Notes under the pieces: model-generated | The model's input: only the letters and a program-made list of their open reading frames with translations | Database searches by the model: none | What the model was told of the DNA's origin: nothing | Program-made: the position numbers and the translations under genes | In this document: positions 1 through 6,240 of the stretch, piece after piece | Numbering within the stretch: the stretch's first letter is position 1 | Layout: the number at the start of each line of letters is the position of its first letter | Assembly (NCBI GenBank): GCA_965653495.1 | Contig: CBFHAJ010000178.1 | Location: 1-6,743, forward strand | Length of the DNA: 6,743 nt | Source of the DNA: AG41 sp965653495 | GTDB lineage: Bacteria; Gemmatimonadota; Gemmatimonadetes; Gemmatimonadales; GWC2-71-9 | Direction of reading: 5' to 3'

Positions 1-80
1 CGCCATGGTGAGGGACCAGTCATTACTTTCGGGCGTCAATAAGCCTCTCCGTTCCTGACGTGCCGGTCGGCCGGGCCGCG
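1..80. other. Unassigned left flank
   Basis: No gene can be assigned with confidence. The first plus-strand frame is open from the window edge to a TAA at 40-42 (last residues ITFGRQ) and could be the tail of a gene convergent with the exchanger-like gene. A second frame runs open to a TGA at 56-58, so the choice is not forced. On the minus strand an ATG at 6-4 could begin another gene, but no ribosome-binding site precedes it. The stretch at 62-80 is GC-rich with only 4-5 bp imperfect inverted repeats and no T run, so I do not call a terminator. Confidence 0.3.
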
Positions 81-1280
81 TTACAGCGGTGCCGGCCGAT
101 CGTGTTTTCGTACCGTCTCCCAGAAGTACTTCGGCGCGAGCAGCGGCAGGCGCCCCAGCGCGAACCCGATCACGAGCAGCGCCATCCAGGCGCCGTACAC
201 GATCGTCACTTCGTCGCGCAGGCTGGGGCGCAGGAACTGCGCGAGCCAGAGCACGAACAGAATGGCGGCGTCGAGCGCGCCGAACTCCATCTTGGCGAGC
301 AGCAACATCCCCAGCCCGGTCTGGAACAGCGTGAGCAAGAGCTCGACCCGCTGCGCCCCGTCGAAGTGAAAGTCGAGCCACACGCCGTGATGGCGGAGAT
401 GGGAATAGCCGTATACGAGCGGGATCATGGCGGCGAGCACGGTCCACTGGTTGATGTTGCTCGACACCAGGTTCATGAGGGCCATGGGTGCGTGCGTCAC
501 GCGCCGGGCCCAGTAGAATGCCGAGACCTTCTCCGGAAACTCCGACAGAAACGGCGCCACCCACTGCACCAGCACGAACTGGCTGATGCCGAGCAATCCC
601 GCGACGGCGAGCATCGACTCGAGAAACGGATGGGCCGTCACGTAGAGCAGCACCCCCCCTGCTCCGAACAACGCGATAATGGCCGCAGGCCGGCGCCAGC
701 CCCGCTGGCGGTACGCCCAGCGCGAGACCGCCGGAGCGTCGGCGAGGCTCTCGACGCTGTGCGGAGGATTGCGGAACAGCACCCACAGGTACGCGACGTA
801 CAACACGAGCAGCACCACCGCGTCGATCCAGCCGAACCGCCGCTTGAGGAGTATCACCGCGAAGTACACGAGCGGCGGCACCAGCCCGACGATCTCGGCG
901 GCGTGCTCGCGTTCCAACCGGATGGTCGGGAAGTGCCGTGCGGCCGACTGCCGACCCGCAGCGGCGAACACGAAGTAGATCATCGGCCATCCGAGGCCGA
1001 GCAGCAGGCGGATCGCGCCGGTGAGGTTCGCGATGGCGAGGTGGGCGCGCTCCGGGTCGCGGCCCGCCTCCCACGCGATCACCGCTTCGACGGCGAACTC
1101 GGGCAGGGTCTGCAGCCAGGCGAGGATCGCCAGGGCGAGGCCCTGCGAGATCAGGAATTGTGCGGCTTCGGCGCCCCAGGCGACGAGGAAGGCCGACGCG
1201 AGAATACTGGGAAAGGTCCACAGGGCCGACGCCGCCGAGGCTCCCGCCGTGGACACGAAAGGGAGTAGCTTTAGGTTCAC
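81..1280 (-). CDS. CaCA-superfamily (Na+/Ca2+ exchanger-like) membrane protein
   Basis: Predicted inner-membrane cation antiporter of 399 residues with roughly ten hydrophobic segments and a hydrophilic cytoplasmic-type loop near residues 171-199 that splits it into two halves, the layout of CaCA exchangers. Each half has an alpha-repeat-like motif: QTLPEF at 57-62 followed by N85-L-T-G, and SEFPEK at 246-251 followed by N270-L-V-S-S-N275. Glu61 and Glu250 match the family's ion-binding acidic residues. The second motif is near canonical; the first lacks the usual GSN triad (G88-A-I). The transported ion cannot be read from sequence; homologues are often labelled sodium:proton or sodium/calcium exchanger. 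The GTG at 1280 is chosen because the frame upstream runs antisense through folE and the membrane protein begins right after it. No Shine-Dalgarno sequence precedes the GTG, but a -10-like TATCTT does. The gene stands alone, divergent from folE. Confidence 0.82.
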   Translation of the reverse strand: MNLKLLPFVSTAGASAASALWTFPSILASAFLVAWGAEAAQFLISQGLALAILAWLQTLPEFAVEAVIAWEAGRDPERAHLAIANLTGAIRLLLGLGWPMIYFVFAAAGRQSAARHFPTIRLEREHAAEIVGLVPPLVYFAVILLKRRFGWIDAVVLLVLYVAYLWVLFRNPPHSVESLADAPAVSRWAYRQRGWRRPAAIIALFGAGGVLLYVTAHPFLESMLAVAGLLGISQFVLVQWVAPFLSEFPEKVSAFYWARRVTHAPMALMNLVSSNINQWTVLAAMIPLVYGYSHLRHHGVWLDFHFDGAQRVELLLTLFQTGLGMLLLAKMEFGALDAAILFVLWLAQFLRPSLRDEVTIVYGAWMALLVIGFALGRLPLLAPKYFWETVRKHDRPAPL

Positions 1281-1288
1281 GTGCGCCG

Positions 1289-1317
1289 AAGATAGTCCTG
1301 GCCCGGAGGCCCAACAA
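1289..1317 (-). promoter_or_regulatory. Predicted promoter of the exchanger-like gene
   Basis: On the minus strand a -35-like TTGTTG (1317-1312) is followed by a 17-base spacer and a -10-like TATCTT (1294-1289). Eight bases separate the -10 from the GTG at 1280, so transcription would begin at or within a couple of bases of the start codon, giving a leaderless or nearly leaderless mRNA. This agrees with the absent Shine-Dalgarno. The -35 lies directly beside the folE ATG on the other strand. Prediction from spacing and consensus only. Confidence 0.5.
1305..1309 (+). promoter_or_regulatory. Ribosome-binding site of folE
   Basis: A full GGAGG lies 10 bases before the ATG at 1320 and supports that start. 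It sits inside the predicted promoter spacer of the divergent exchanger-like gene, so the folE leader and that promoter occupy the same DNA. Confidence 0.7.
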
Positions 1318-1319
1318 GC

Positions 1320-1970
1320 ATGGGACGCGACAAGATCAAGTCCGCCAGCCTGCACAGCTTTCACGCGGAGCACACCGAGCCGTTGCCCCCGGTTCCCGCG
1401 GCCGGCTCGCGGACGCCGTTCGAGACGCTGGTGCGTGAGATGCTCGAGCAGCTGGGCGAGGACCCGCAGCGCGAGGGCTTGCGCCAGACGCCCGCCCGCG
1501 TCGAGACCTCCCTCAAGTGGCTCACGCGTGGCTATCACATGGCCGTGGCCGACGTGATCGGGGACGCGCTCTACAGCGAGCGGCACGAGAATCTGGTATG
1601 CGTGCGGGACATCGAGATCTACTCGCTGTGCGAGCACCACCTGCTGCCGTTTTTCGGCCGGGCGCACGTCGCCTACCTGCCCAACGGCCGGCTCGTCGGC
1701 CTGTCGAAGATCCCGCGCGTGATCGAGGTGTTCGCGCGTCGCCTCCAGGTGCAGGAGCGCCTCACCGACCAGGTGGCCGACGCGCTGATGGATGTGCTCG
1801 ACCCCCGCGGCGTGGGGGTGGTCATCGAGGCGTACCACCTGTGCATGATGATGCGGGGCGTCGAGAAGCAGAACTCGAAGACGGTGACGAGCGCGCTCCG
1901 GGGTGCGCTGCTCCAGGACGCGAAGACGCGCGACGAGTTCCTGCGGCTGGTGCACGGCGGTCGGGAGTGA
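1320..1970 (+). CDS. folE: GTP cyclohydrolase I (type IA)
   Basis: Cytosolic enzyme of 216 residues that converts GTP to 7,8-dihydroneopterin triphosphate and formate, the entry step to folate and other pterins. The zinc and catalytic set is intact: Cys104 and His107 in the CEHHLLPF motif (104-111), Cys175 in YHLCMMMRGV (172-181), with His106 and His173 as the active-site histidines, matching E. coli Cys110/His113/Cys181 and His112/His179. The GLSKIPR motif (127-133) and the QNSKTVTSALRG segment (184-195) are typical. Length is close to E. coli FolE (222), with a divergent N-terminal tail of about 33 residues before the helical region. The start is fixed by a good GGAGG 10 bases upstream. It heads an apparent three-gene operon, its TGA overlapping the GTG of the next gene. 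No convincing plus-strand promoter was found; it probably lies inside the exchanger-like gene. Confidence 0.98.
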   Translation: MGRDKIKSASLHSFHAEHTEPLPPVPAAGSRTPFETLVREMLEQLGEDPQREGLRQTPARVETSLKWLTRGYHMAVADVIGDALYSERHENLVCVRDIEIYSLCEHHLLPFFGRAHVAYLPNGRLVGLSKIPRVIEVFARRLQVQERLTDQVADALMDVLDPRGVGVVIEAYHLCMMMRGVEKQNSKTVTSALRGALLQDAKTRDEFLRLVHGGRE

Positions 1971-2686
1971 GCGGCGCGCCGCTCGTCGGCCGGCTCGCCC
2001 TGGTGACCGGCGCGTCGCGCGGCATCGGTCTGGCGGTCGCCGAGGAGCTCCAGGCCGCCGGCGCGCACGTGGTCCGGCTGGCGCGCAGCCTCACGGAGCG
2101 CTCCCTCGAGCGGCGCACGGACCTGCCGTGCGATGTCACCGACCCGGTGGCCGTGAGCCGGACCATCGCCCGCGTCCTGGCCGAGCGCGGCGTGCCCGAC
2201 GTGGTGGTGAACAACGCCGGGATCTTCTTCGTCAAGCCGGTGGCCGACATCGCGCCGGAGGAGTTTGCGCGCACGCTCGCGGTGAATCTCACCGGTCCGT
2301 TTCTCGTCGCGCGGGCGCTCGTACCCGCCATGGTGCAGCGCGGACAGGGACACCTCGTCACCATCGGGTCGGTGTCGGACCACGTGCCTTACACCGGCTC
2401 CACCGCCTATGCGGCCAGCAAGTACGGCCTGCGGGGCGTGCACGAAGTGATGCGCGCCGAGCTGTCGCGCACGGGAGTGCGCACAACGCTCGTCTCGCCG
2501 GGCCCGGTGGATACGCCCATCTGGGACGCGATCGACCCGGACGCGAAGCCGGGGTTCACCAAGCGGCGGGACATGCTGCGCGCGGAGGACGTCGCGGCGG
2601 CGGTACTCTACGCGGTGGTGCAGCCAGCGCGCGTCGCCGTCACGGAGATCCGCTTGATGCCCACCGTGTATACGGCGAGGGGCTGA
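1967..2686 (+). CDS. Classical short-chain dehydrogenase/reductase (SDR)
   Basis: Cytosolic NAD(P)(H)-dependent oxidoreductase of 239 residues, near the usual 250. Motifs in order: TGASRGIG nucleotide-binding loop (14-21), CDVTD (55-59) contacting the adenine, NNAG (82-85), structural Asn107, and the catalytic triad Ser135, Tyr148, Lys152 (YAASK, 148-152), followed by SPGPVDTP (177-184). Arg40 at the end of beta strand 2, with no acidic residue there, favours NADPH; this is inferred. The GTG start at 1967 overlaps the folE TGA (GTGA); the next in-frame GTG would cut off the first Rossmann strand, so 1967 is preferred. Translational coupling to folE makes a pterin-related substrate conceivable (pteridine and sepiapterin reductases are SDRs), but no sequence feature specific to those enzymes is visible. 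3-oxoacyl-ACP reductase-like or general aldehyde/ketone reduction is equally possible. Confidence 0.93.
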   Translation: MSGAPLVGRLALVTGASRGIGLAVAEELQAAGAHVVRLARSLTERSLERRTDLPCDVTDPVAVSRTIARVLAERGVPDVVVNNAGIFFVKPVADIAPEEFARTLAVNLTGPFLVARALVPAMVQRGQGHLVTIGSVSDHVPYTGSTAYAASKYGLRGVHEVMRAELSRTGVRTTLVSPGPVDTPIWDAIDPDAKPGFTKRRDMLRAEDVAAAVLYAVVQPARVAVTEIRLMPTVYTARG

Positions 2687-2693
2687 CCGCTCC

Positions 2694-3296
2694 GTGCACA
2701 TCGAGCTGACGGAGATGCTGCGCTGCCCCGAGCCGCACGGCGAGGCCTTCCTCGTCATGTCGACGGGAGAAATGCTCGGCCGCATGGTGCGGTCCGGGAT
2801 CCTCGGCTGCCCGATCTGCCGGCGGGAATTCCCGATCCTGAAGGGGGTCGTGTACTTCTCGGGGAGCAGGGAGCGGGGAGCGGTACCCTCCGTTGCACCG
2901 CGGAGTACCGTAGATGCAGAAAGTCTCCAAGCGCTGCTCGATCTCTCCGGCCCCGGCGGTTACGTCGTGCTCGTGGGAAGCGCCGCGCGCCACGCCGTCG
3001 GCCTGGCGGCGCTGATGGGCGGGATTCACTTCGTAGGCCTGAACGCTCCCGCCGACGTGGAAGAGCTCCCCGTGTTGAGCCTGCTCATGTGCAACGAAAT
3101 GATCCCGCTGCGACAGTCCGTGGCTCGGGCGGCGGTGGTGGGATCGGATCGGCTGGGATCGGCCTGGCTCGAGGAGGCCCGTCGCGTGGTGCTACCCGGC
3201 CGGCGCGTGGTGGTCGAGGGAGAGAACGTCACCGTGCCCGCGGGGCTCGCGCGGCTCGCGGCGGGGCAGGGGCTGTTTGTGGGCGAGCGGCGTTAG
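2694..3296 (+). CDS. Trm112-like zinc-knuckle protein with degenerate methyltransferase-like domain
   Basis: A protein of 200 residues with two parts. Residues 1-56 resemble the Trm112/YcaR fold: L-R-C11-P-E-P-H15, then C39-P-I-C42-R-R-E-F-P-I and G51-V-V-Y-F. The first knuckle is CxxxH rather than the usual CxxC, so a zinc site would be Cys11/His15/Cys39/Cys42 (inferred). Residues 57-75 form a polar linker coded by repeat-like DNA. Residues 85-200 follow the strand order of a class I SAM methyltransferase: VVLVG (91-95), HFVGL (112-116), MIPLR (136-140), AAVVGSD (146-152), WLEEARRVVLPGRRVVVEG (158-176). The last piece resembles the common E-x-x-R-V-L-x-P-G-G motif, but the glycine-rich SAM loop is absent. 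It may be a non-catalytic partner or scaffold. GTG start at 2694, 7 bases after the SDR stop, with GAGGGG at 2677-2682 as a somewhat distant ribosome-binding site. Its stop touches that of the convergent synthetase gene. Confidence 0.83.
   Translation: MHIELTEMLRCPEPHGEAFLVMSTGEMLGRMVRSGILGCPICRREFPILKGVVYFSGSRERGAVPSVAPRSTVDAESLQALLDLSGPGGYVVLVGSAARHAVGLAALMGGIHFVGLNAPADVEELPVLSLLMCNEMIPLRQSVARAAVVGSDRLGSAWLEEARRVVLPGRRVVVEGENVTVPAGLARLAAGQGLFVGERR
2862..2910 (+). repeat. Purine-rich tandem repeat plus inverted repeat inside a CDS
   Basis: Positions 2862-2883 are three back-to-back variants of a GGGAGC unit. They abut an imperfect inverted repeat: CGGTACCCTCCG (2881-2892), an 8-base loop, and CGGAGTACCG (2901-2910), pairing over 10 bases with two bulged C residues. 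The element codes for the polar linker between the two domains of the Trm112-like protein. It looks like an intergenic-type repeat absorbed into the frame, which is inference. Confidence 0.4.
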
Positions 3297-5114
3297 TCAG
3301 CCTTCGATGGACGCGGCGGCGGGATCGGCCGCCGCATAGGTACGGTCGATCGTCTCCTTGTAATTCTTCTCGACCTGGCGCCGCTTCACCTTGAGCGACG
3401 GGGTCAGTTCGCCCGACTCGATCGTGAAGTCCCGCTCCAACAGCACGACCTTCTTCGGCATCTCGAACTTGGCCAGGTCGCGCAGCTCGCCGAACACCTC
3501 GCGCTCCAGCTTGGCCTTCACGTCGGGCAACATGATCAGCTCGGCGCGCGACCCGGACGTGAGGTTGCGCTCCTTGGCCCACACCTCGAGCGCGTCGAAG
3601 TTGGGCACGACGAGGATGATCGGAAACTTGCGCTGGTCGCCGAGCACCACGGCGTTGGCGACGAACTTGTTGATGCGCACGCGGTTCTCGATCGGCTGCG
3701 GCGCGATGTACTTGCCGCCAGCCGTCTTCAGCAGATCCTTTTTCCGGTCGGTGATCTTGAGGTAGCCGTCCGCGTCGAGCTCTCCGATGTCGCCGGTGTG
3801 GAACCAGCCCTCCTGGTCGATCGCCTCCCGGGTCGCGTCGGGCAGGTTGTAGTACCCGTGCATGATATTGGGGCCCTTGGCGAGGATCTCGCCGTCGGGC
3901 GCGATCGTGATCTGCACGCCGGGGATGGCTTTGCCGACGGTGCCGAACTTGAGCCGGTCGAGCGGATTCAGCGTGAGAACGGGCGAGGTCTCGGTCAGGC
4001 CGTAACCTTCCATGACGGGGAGGCCGGCGCTGAAGAAGAACCGCCCGATCTCCGCCGACAGCGGCGCGCTGCCCGACACGAACAGCTTGATCCGGCCCCC
4101 GGTGCGCGCCCGCAACTTGCGGAACACCAGCCGGTCGGCGAGCGCGTGGCGCAGCGCGAGGCCCAGCGGTACGGGAACGCCCGCGAGTCGATGCGCCGCC
4201 CACTGCTCCCCGACCTGCTTGGCCCAGAGGAAGATGCGCCGCTTGGCCGCCCCGCCCGTCAGGGCGTTCTCGAGCACGCGCGCATACACCTTCTCGTAGA
4301 GTCGCGGGACCGCGACCACGATCTCGGGCCGCACCTCCAGCAGGTTGGGGCCGAACGCCTCGATCGACTCGGCGTAATTGATCGTCACGCCCACGTCGAG
4401 GAAATAGTACTCGACCATCCGCTCCAGGATGTGCGACAGCGGCAGCACCGCGAGGCAGCTGTCGTTCGGTTTCACGCGCAGCACCTGAACCGAGGCCCGC
4501 ACATTGGAGCAAATGTTGCCGTGCGTCAGCATCACGCCCTTGGGCTGTCCGGTAGTGCCGGAGGTGTACAGCAGCGTGGCCAGGTCGTCGGGCCCGACGG
4601 CGAGCGCTTCGTCCTTGACGCGGGGATGCCGCGTGGCCGCGGCGCGGCCACGCGCCAACAGATCGGCGAACGTCATCACATCGCTGTCCGCGGCCGCGCT
4701 CTCAAACGCGATCAGCTGGCGCAGGGCGGGGAGCGAGCTCCGCACCGAACGGATCTTGGCCACCTGATCCGGCGTGGAGCAGATGACCATCGCGGCACCC
4801 GCGTCCCGCAGGATGTACTCGACCTGATTGGCGGGCAACGTCGGATAAATGGGCACATCGACGGCGCGGGCACAGAGGCACGCGAAGTCGGCGAGCGTCC
4901 ATTCCAGGCGGGTTTCCGCGAGGATCGCGACCCGGTCGCCGGGGCGCACCCCGAGCTCGAGCAGACCGACCCCGAGCGCCTGCACCCGCTCCGCGGCCTC
5001 GCGGTGCGTGACCGAGCGCCACACCCCACCGCCCTTGTAGCGGTACGCCGCAGGGTGATCGCCGTACCGCTGCACCGCGTCGAAGAACAGCTCGGTCAGG
5101 GTCCGCGCGGTCAT
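3297..5114 (-). CDS. Long-chain acyl-CoA synthetase (AMP-forming)
   Basis: Adenylate-forming ligase of 605 residues that activates a fatty acid with ATP to an acyl-AMP and then transfers it to CoA; usually cytosolic or peripheral on the inner membrane. All core motifs are present: the P-loop-like YTSGTTGQPKGV (183-194), LPLSHILER (224-232), VSGSAPLS (346-353), the A5 motif YGLTET (371-376), GWFHTGD (436-442), the hinge region DRKKDLLKTAGGKYI (456-470 area) and a C-terminal ELTPSLKVKR (569-578) with Lys575 as the probable catalytic lysine. Length near 600 and the LKTAGGKYI segment place it with long-chain enzymes of the FAA1/COG1022 type rather than acetyl-CoA synthetases. Chain-length preference cannot be read. 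The ATG at 5114 overlaps the lipoprotein TGA (ATGA) and has GGTGAGG 8 bases upstream. It is last in a minus-strand operon, and its TGA abuts the stop of the convergent gene. Confidence 0.97.
   Translation of the reverse strand: MTARTLTELFFDAVQRYGDHPAAYRYKGGGVWRSVTHREAAERVQALGVGLLELGVRPGDRVAILAETRLEWTLADFACLCARAVDVPIYPTLPANQVEYILRDAGAAMVICSTPDQVAKIRSVRSSLPALRQLIAFESAAADSDVMTFADLLARGRAAATRHPRVKDEALAVGPDDLATLLYTSGTTGQPKGVMLTHGNICSNVRASVQVLRVKPNDSCLAVLPLSHILERMVEYYFLDVGVTINYAESIEAFGPNLLEVRPEIVVAVPRLYEKVYARVLENALTGGAAKRRIFLWAKQVGEQWAAHRLAGVPVPLGLALRHALADRLVFRKLRARTGGRIKLFVSGSAPLSAEIGRFFFSAGLPVMEGYGLTETSPVLTLNPLDRLKFGTVGKAIPGVQITIAPDGEILAKGPNIMHGYYNLPDATREAIDQEGWFHTGDIGELDADGYLKITDRKKDLLKTAGGKYIAPQPIENRVRINKFVANAVVLGDQRKFPIILVVPNFDALEVWAKERNLTSGSRAELIMLPDVKAKLEREVFGELRDLAKFEMPKKVVLLERDFTIESGELTPSLKVKRRQVEKNYKETIDRTYAAADPAAASIEG
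4630..4654. repeat. Perfect 11-bp inverted repeat within the acyl-CoA synthetase gene
   Basis: CGCGTGGCCGC, a three-base GGC loop and GCGGCCACGCG form a perfect 11-bp GC-only-but-two stem. It codes for residues near 154-162 (ARGRAAAT), a variable stretch before the P-loop. No T run follows on either strand, so it is not an intrinsic terminator. It could be chance in GC-rich sequence favoured by an alanine/arginine-rich segment. Confidence 0.5.
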
Positions 5115-6217
5115 GGCACGAACCTCACCGTGAACCTGATCGGTGAGCCGGGAAGTCGGGTGCTCACACCCCGCCTCGCCGCCGCGGTCACGGTCACGCT
5201 CGCCGGCGCCGGACCGCCGACCAGCCTGAGCCGCACCGCGGCGATCCCCTGCGCGTCCGTGGTGACCGTGTCCACTGTGACGAGGGCGCGCGCGGTGTCG
5301 CTCGCCGCCAGCGTCACTGGCCCGGCGGGCGTGGGTGACGTGATGGTGAACACCACCGGCCGCCCCGGCAATGGGGTGATCGTGGTGGTGCCGGTCGTGG
5401 TGTCACCGACTTCGACTCGCAACGAGTCGGAGAGCGAGTCCGCCGGCAGGGCGGAGAGGTGCAACGTGTCTTCTGTCGGGCCTGCTGCCACCAGCGTGTC
5501 CGCCACCGGGACCGCGCGGAACCGCACGACGAAGGTGTCGGGGGAGCCGGCGAGCACGGTGCCGACGGCGCGCCGGGCGCTGGCGACCACGACGACACTA
5601 TCGGGGATCGTGTCGGGAGCGAGGAGACGCACCTTCACGAATCCGACGCCTTGCACATTGGTAGCCGCCGTGTCGACCGTTGCGAGCGCGCGGCCGGTGT
5701 CCTGCGTCACCAGCGTCACCGCCCCGGCAACAGCGGGATGGATCAACGTGTACACCACCGGCCGCCCCGCCAGCGGCACGAGAGATGTTCCGGTCCCGGT
5801 GTTCGTGGTGTCCGCGATGCCAACCTTGAGCGAGTCGGACAGTGAATCCAGGGACGTGACGCCCGCGATCGCCGTGGTGTCGACCGTGGGGCCCGCCGGG
5901 AACATCGTGTCGGCCGCCGCCAGCGTGCGGATCTGCAGCGGGTTGGACACGAGTCCGCCCGCGCGCGCGAGCAGCCGGCCTGTTAGGCCGGGCAGCACGA
6001 CGACCGTCTTGCCCGTGATGGAATCCACGCGGATGGTCGTATCGGGCGACGACCAGCGCACGGCGACCCCGAGCGAGTCCCCGTGGCCGCTCAACACGCG
6101 GGCCCGCGGCATCAGGGTGTCGAGCTCCTCGAGGCTGTCGGGCGCGACGACCTCGATCGCGATGATCTGCGCGAGGTCGGTGCCGAGCTTGCACGCCACC
6201 GCCGCCGCGAGCACCAA
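5111..6217 (-). CDS. Predicted lipoprotein with tandem Ig-like repeats
   Basis: A Thr/Val/Asp-rich envelope protein of unknown function, 368 residues from the TTG at 6217. It begins with a lipoprotein-type signal: hydrophobic run then A-V-A-Cys9-K-L, so it is probably lipidated and exported. From TTG only eight residues precede the cysteine and none is basic, which is too short; the frame extends upstream through CTG codons at 6232 and 6244 that would add arginines (MRGGLRPILLVLAAAVAC). The frame is closed by a TGA at 6286-6284, and no ATG/GTG/TTG lies between. After the cysteine come a bacterial Ig-like (Big_2-style) module (about 17-100) and two homologous repeats (about 103-237 and 238-368), each with AGPT.DT, SLSDSL, PL.GRPVV and a GSP..F.VRF ending. 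No transmembrane segment follows the signal. It lies between the TPR and acyl-CoA synthetase genes in one operon. Structural or binding role at the cell surface is inferred; no enzyme motif is seen. Confidence 0.83.
   Translation of the reverse strand: MVLAAAVACKLGTDLAQIIAIEVVAPDSLEELDTLMPRARVLSGHGDSLGVAVRWSSPDTTIRVDSITGKTVVVLPGLTGRLLARAGGLVSNPLQIRTLAAADTMFPAGPTVDTTAIAGVTSLDSLSDSLKVGIADTTNTGTGTSLVPLAGRPVVYTLIHPAVAGAVTLVTQDTGRALATVDTAATNVQGVGFVKVRLLAPDTIPDSVVVVASARRAVGTVLAGSPDTFVVRFRAVPVADTLVAAGPTEDTLHLSALPADSLSDSLRVEVGDTTTGTTTITPLPGRPVVFTITSPTPAGPVTLAASDTARALVTVDTVTTDAQGIAAVRLRLVGGPAPASVTVTAAARRGVSTRLPGSPIRFTVRFVP
5114..5911 (-). repeat. Two tandem ~134-residue Ig-like repeats
   Basis: Copies at about 5911-5507 and 5506-5114 (transcription order) are alike in protein and partly in DNA. 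CACCACCGGCCGCCCC occurs at 5351-5366 and again at 5753-5768, exactly 402 bases (134 codons) apart, and GAGTCGGA-type sequence at 5424 and 5832 is 408 bases apart. The two-codon difference comes from a TNTGTG versus TTGT loop. This indicates an internal duplication that has since diverged. Confidence 0.8.
5123..5129 (-). promoter_or_regulatory. Ribosome-binding site of the acyl-CoA synthetase
   Basis: GGTGAGG on the minus strand lies 8 bases before the ATG at 5114, inside the last codons of the lipoprotein gene. Together with the ATGA stop/start overlap it fixes this start and suggests coupled translation. Confidence 0.6.
5975..5991. repeat. Perfect 7-bp inverted repeat in the lipoprotein gene
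   Basis: CCGGCCT, a GTT loop and AGGCCGG form a short perfect stem coding for the PGLTGRL segment (about residues 76-82) of the first Ig-like module. It has no T run and no evident role. Confidence 0.4.
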
Positions 6218-6240
6218 CAGAATCGGGCGCAGCCCACCCC

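Noticed and set aside
4..6. ATG on the minus strand as the start of a further gene
   Set aside because: Only two codons are in the window, and neither a Shine-Dalgarno nor a well-placed TANNNT element precedes it.
62..80. GC-rich inverted repeat after the exchanger-like gene as a terminator
   Set aside because: Stems are only 4-5 bp with very short or imperfect loops and there is no T run on the minus strand.
60..1268. 402-codon plus-strand open frame opposite the exchanger-like gene
   Set aside because: The product is Arg/His/Glu-rich with no domain, while the opposite strand encodes a coherent membrane protein with alpha-repeat motifs.
1266..1271. TAGCTT as a -10 element for folE
   Set aside because: It fits TANNNT, but no -35-like hexamer lies 16-18 bases upstream and such matches are common by chance.
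1281..1955. Extension of the exchanger-like frame by 225 codons upstream
   Set aside because: The extension is antisense to folE, whose product is unmistakable, and reads as non-membrane, His/Arg/Leu-rich sequence; the membrane protein starts cleanly at GTG 1280.
1673..2785. 370-codon minus-strand frame opposite folE and the SDR gene
   Set aside because: Shadow of two genes with intact catalytic motifs; its own product shows no domain.
3229..4512. 427-codon minus-strand frame in another phase of the acyl-CoA synthetase
   Set aside because: It overlaps the synthetase frame, which carries all adenylation motifs; the alternative product is an Arg/Gly/Ala string.
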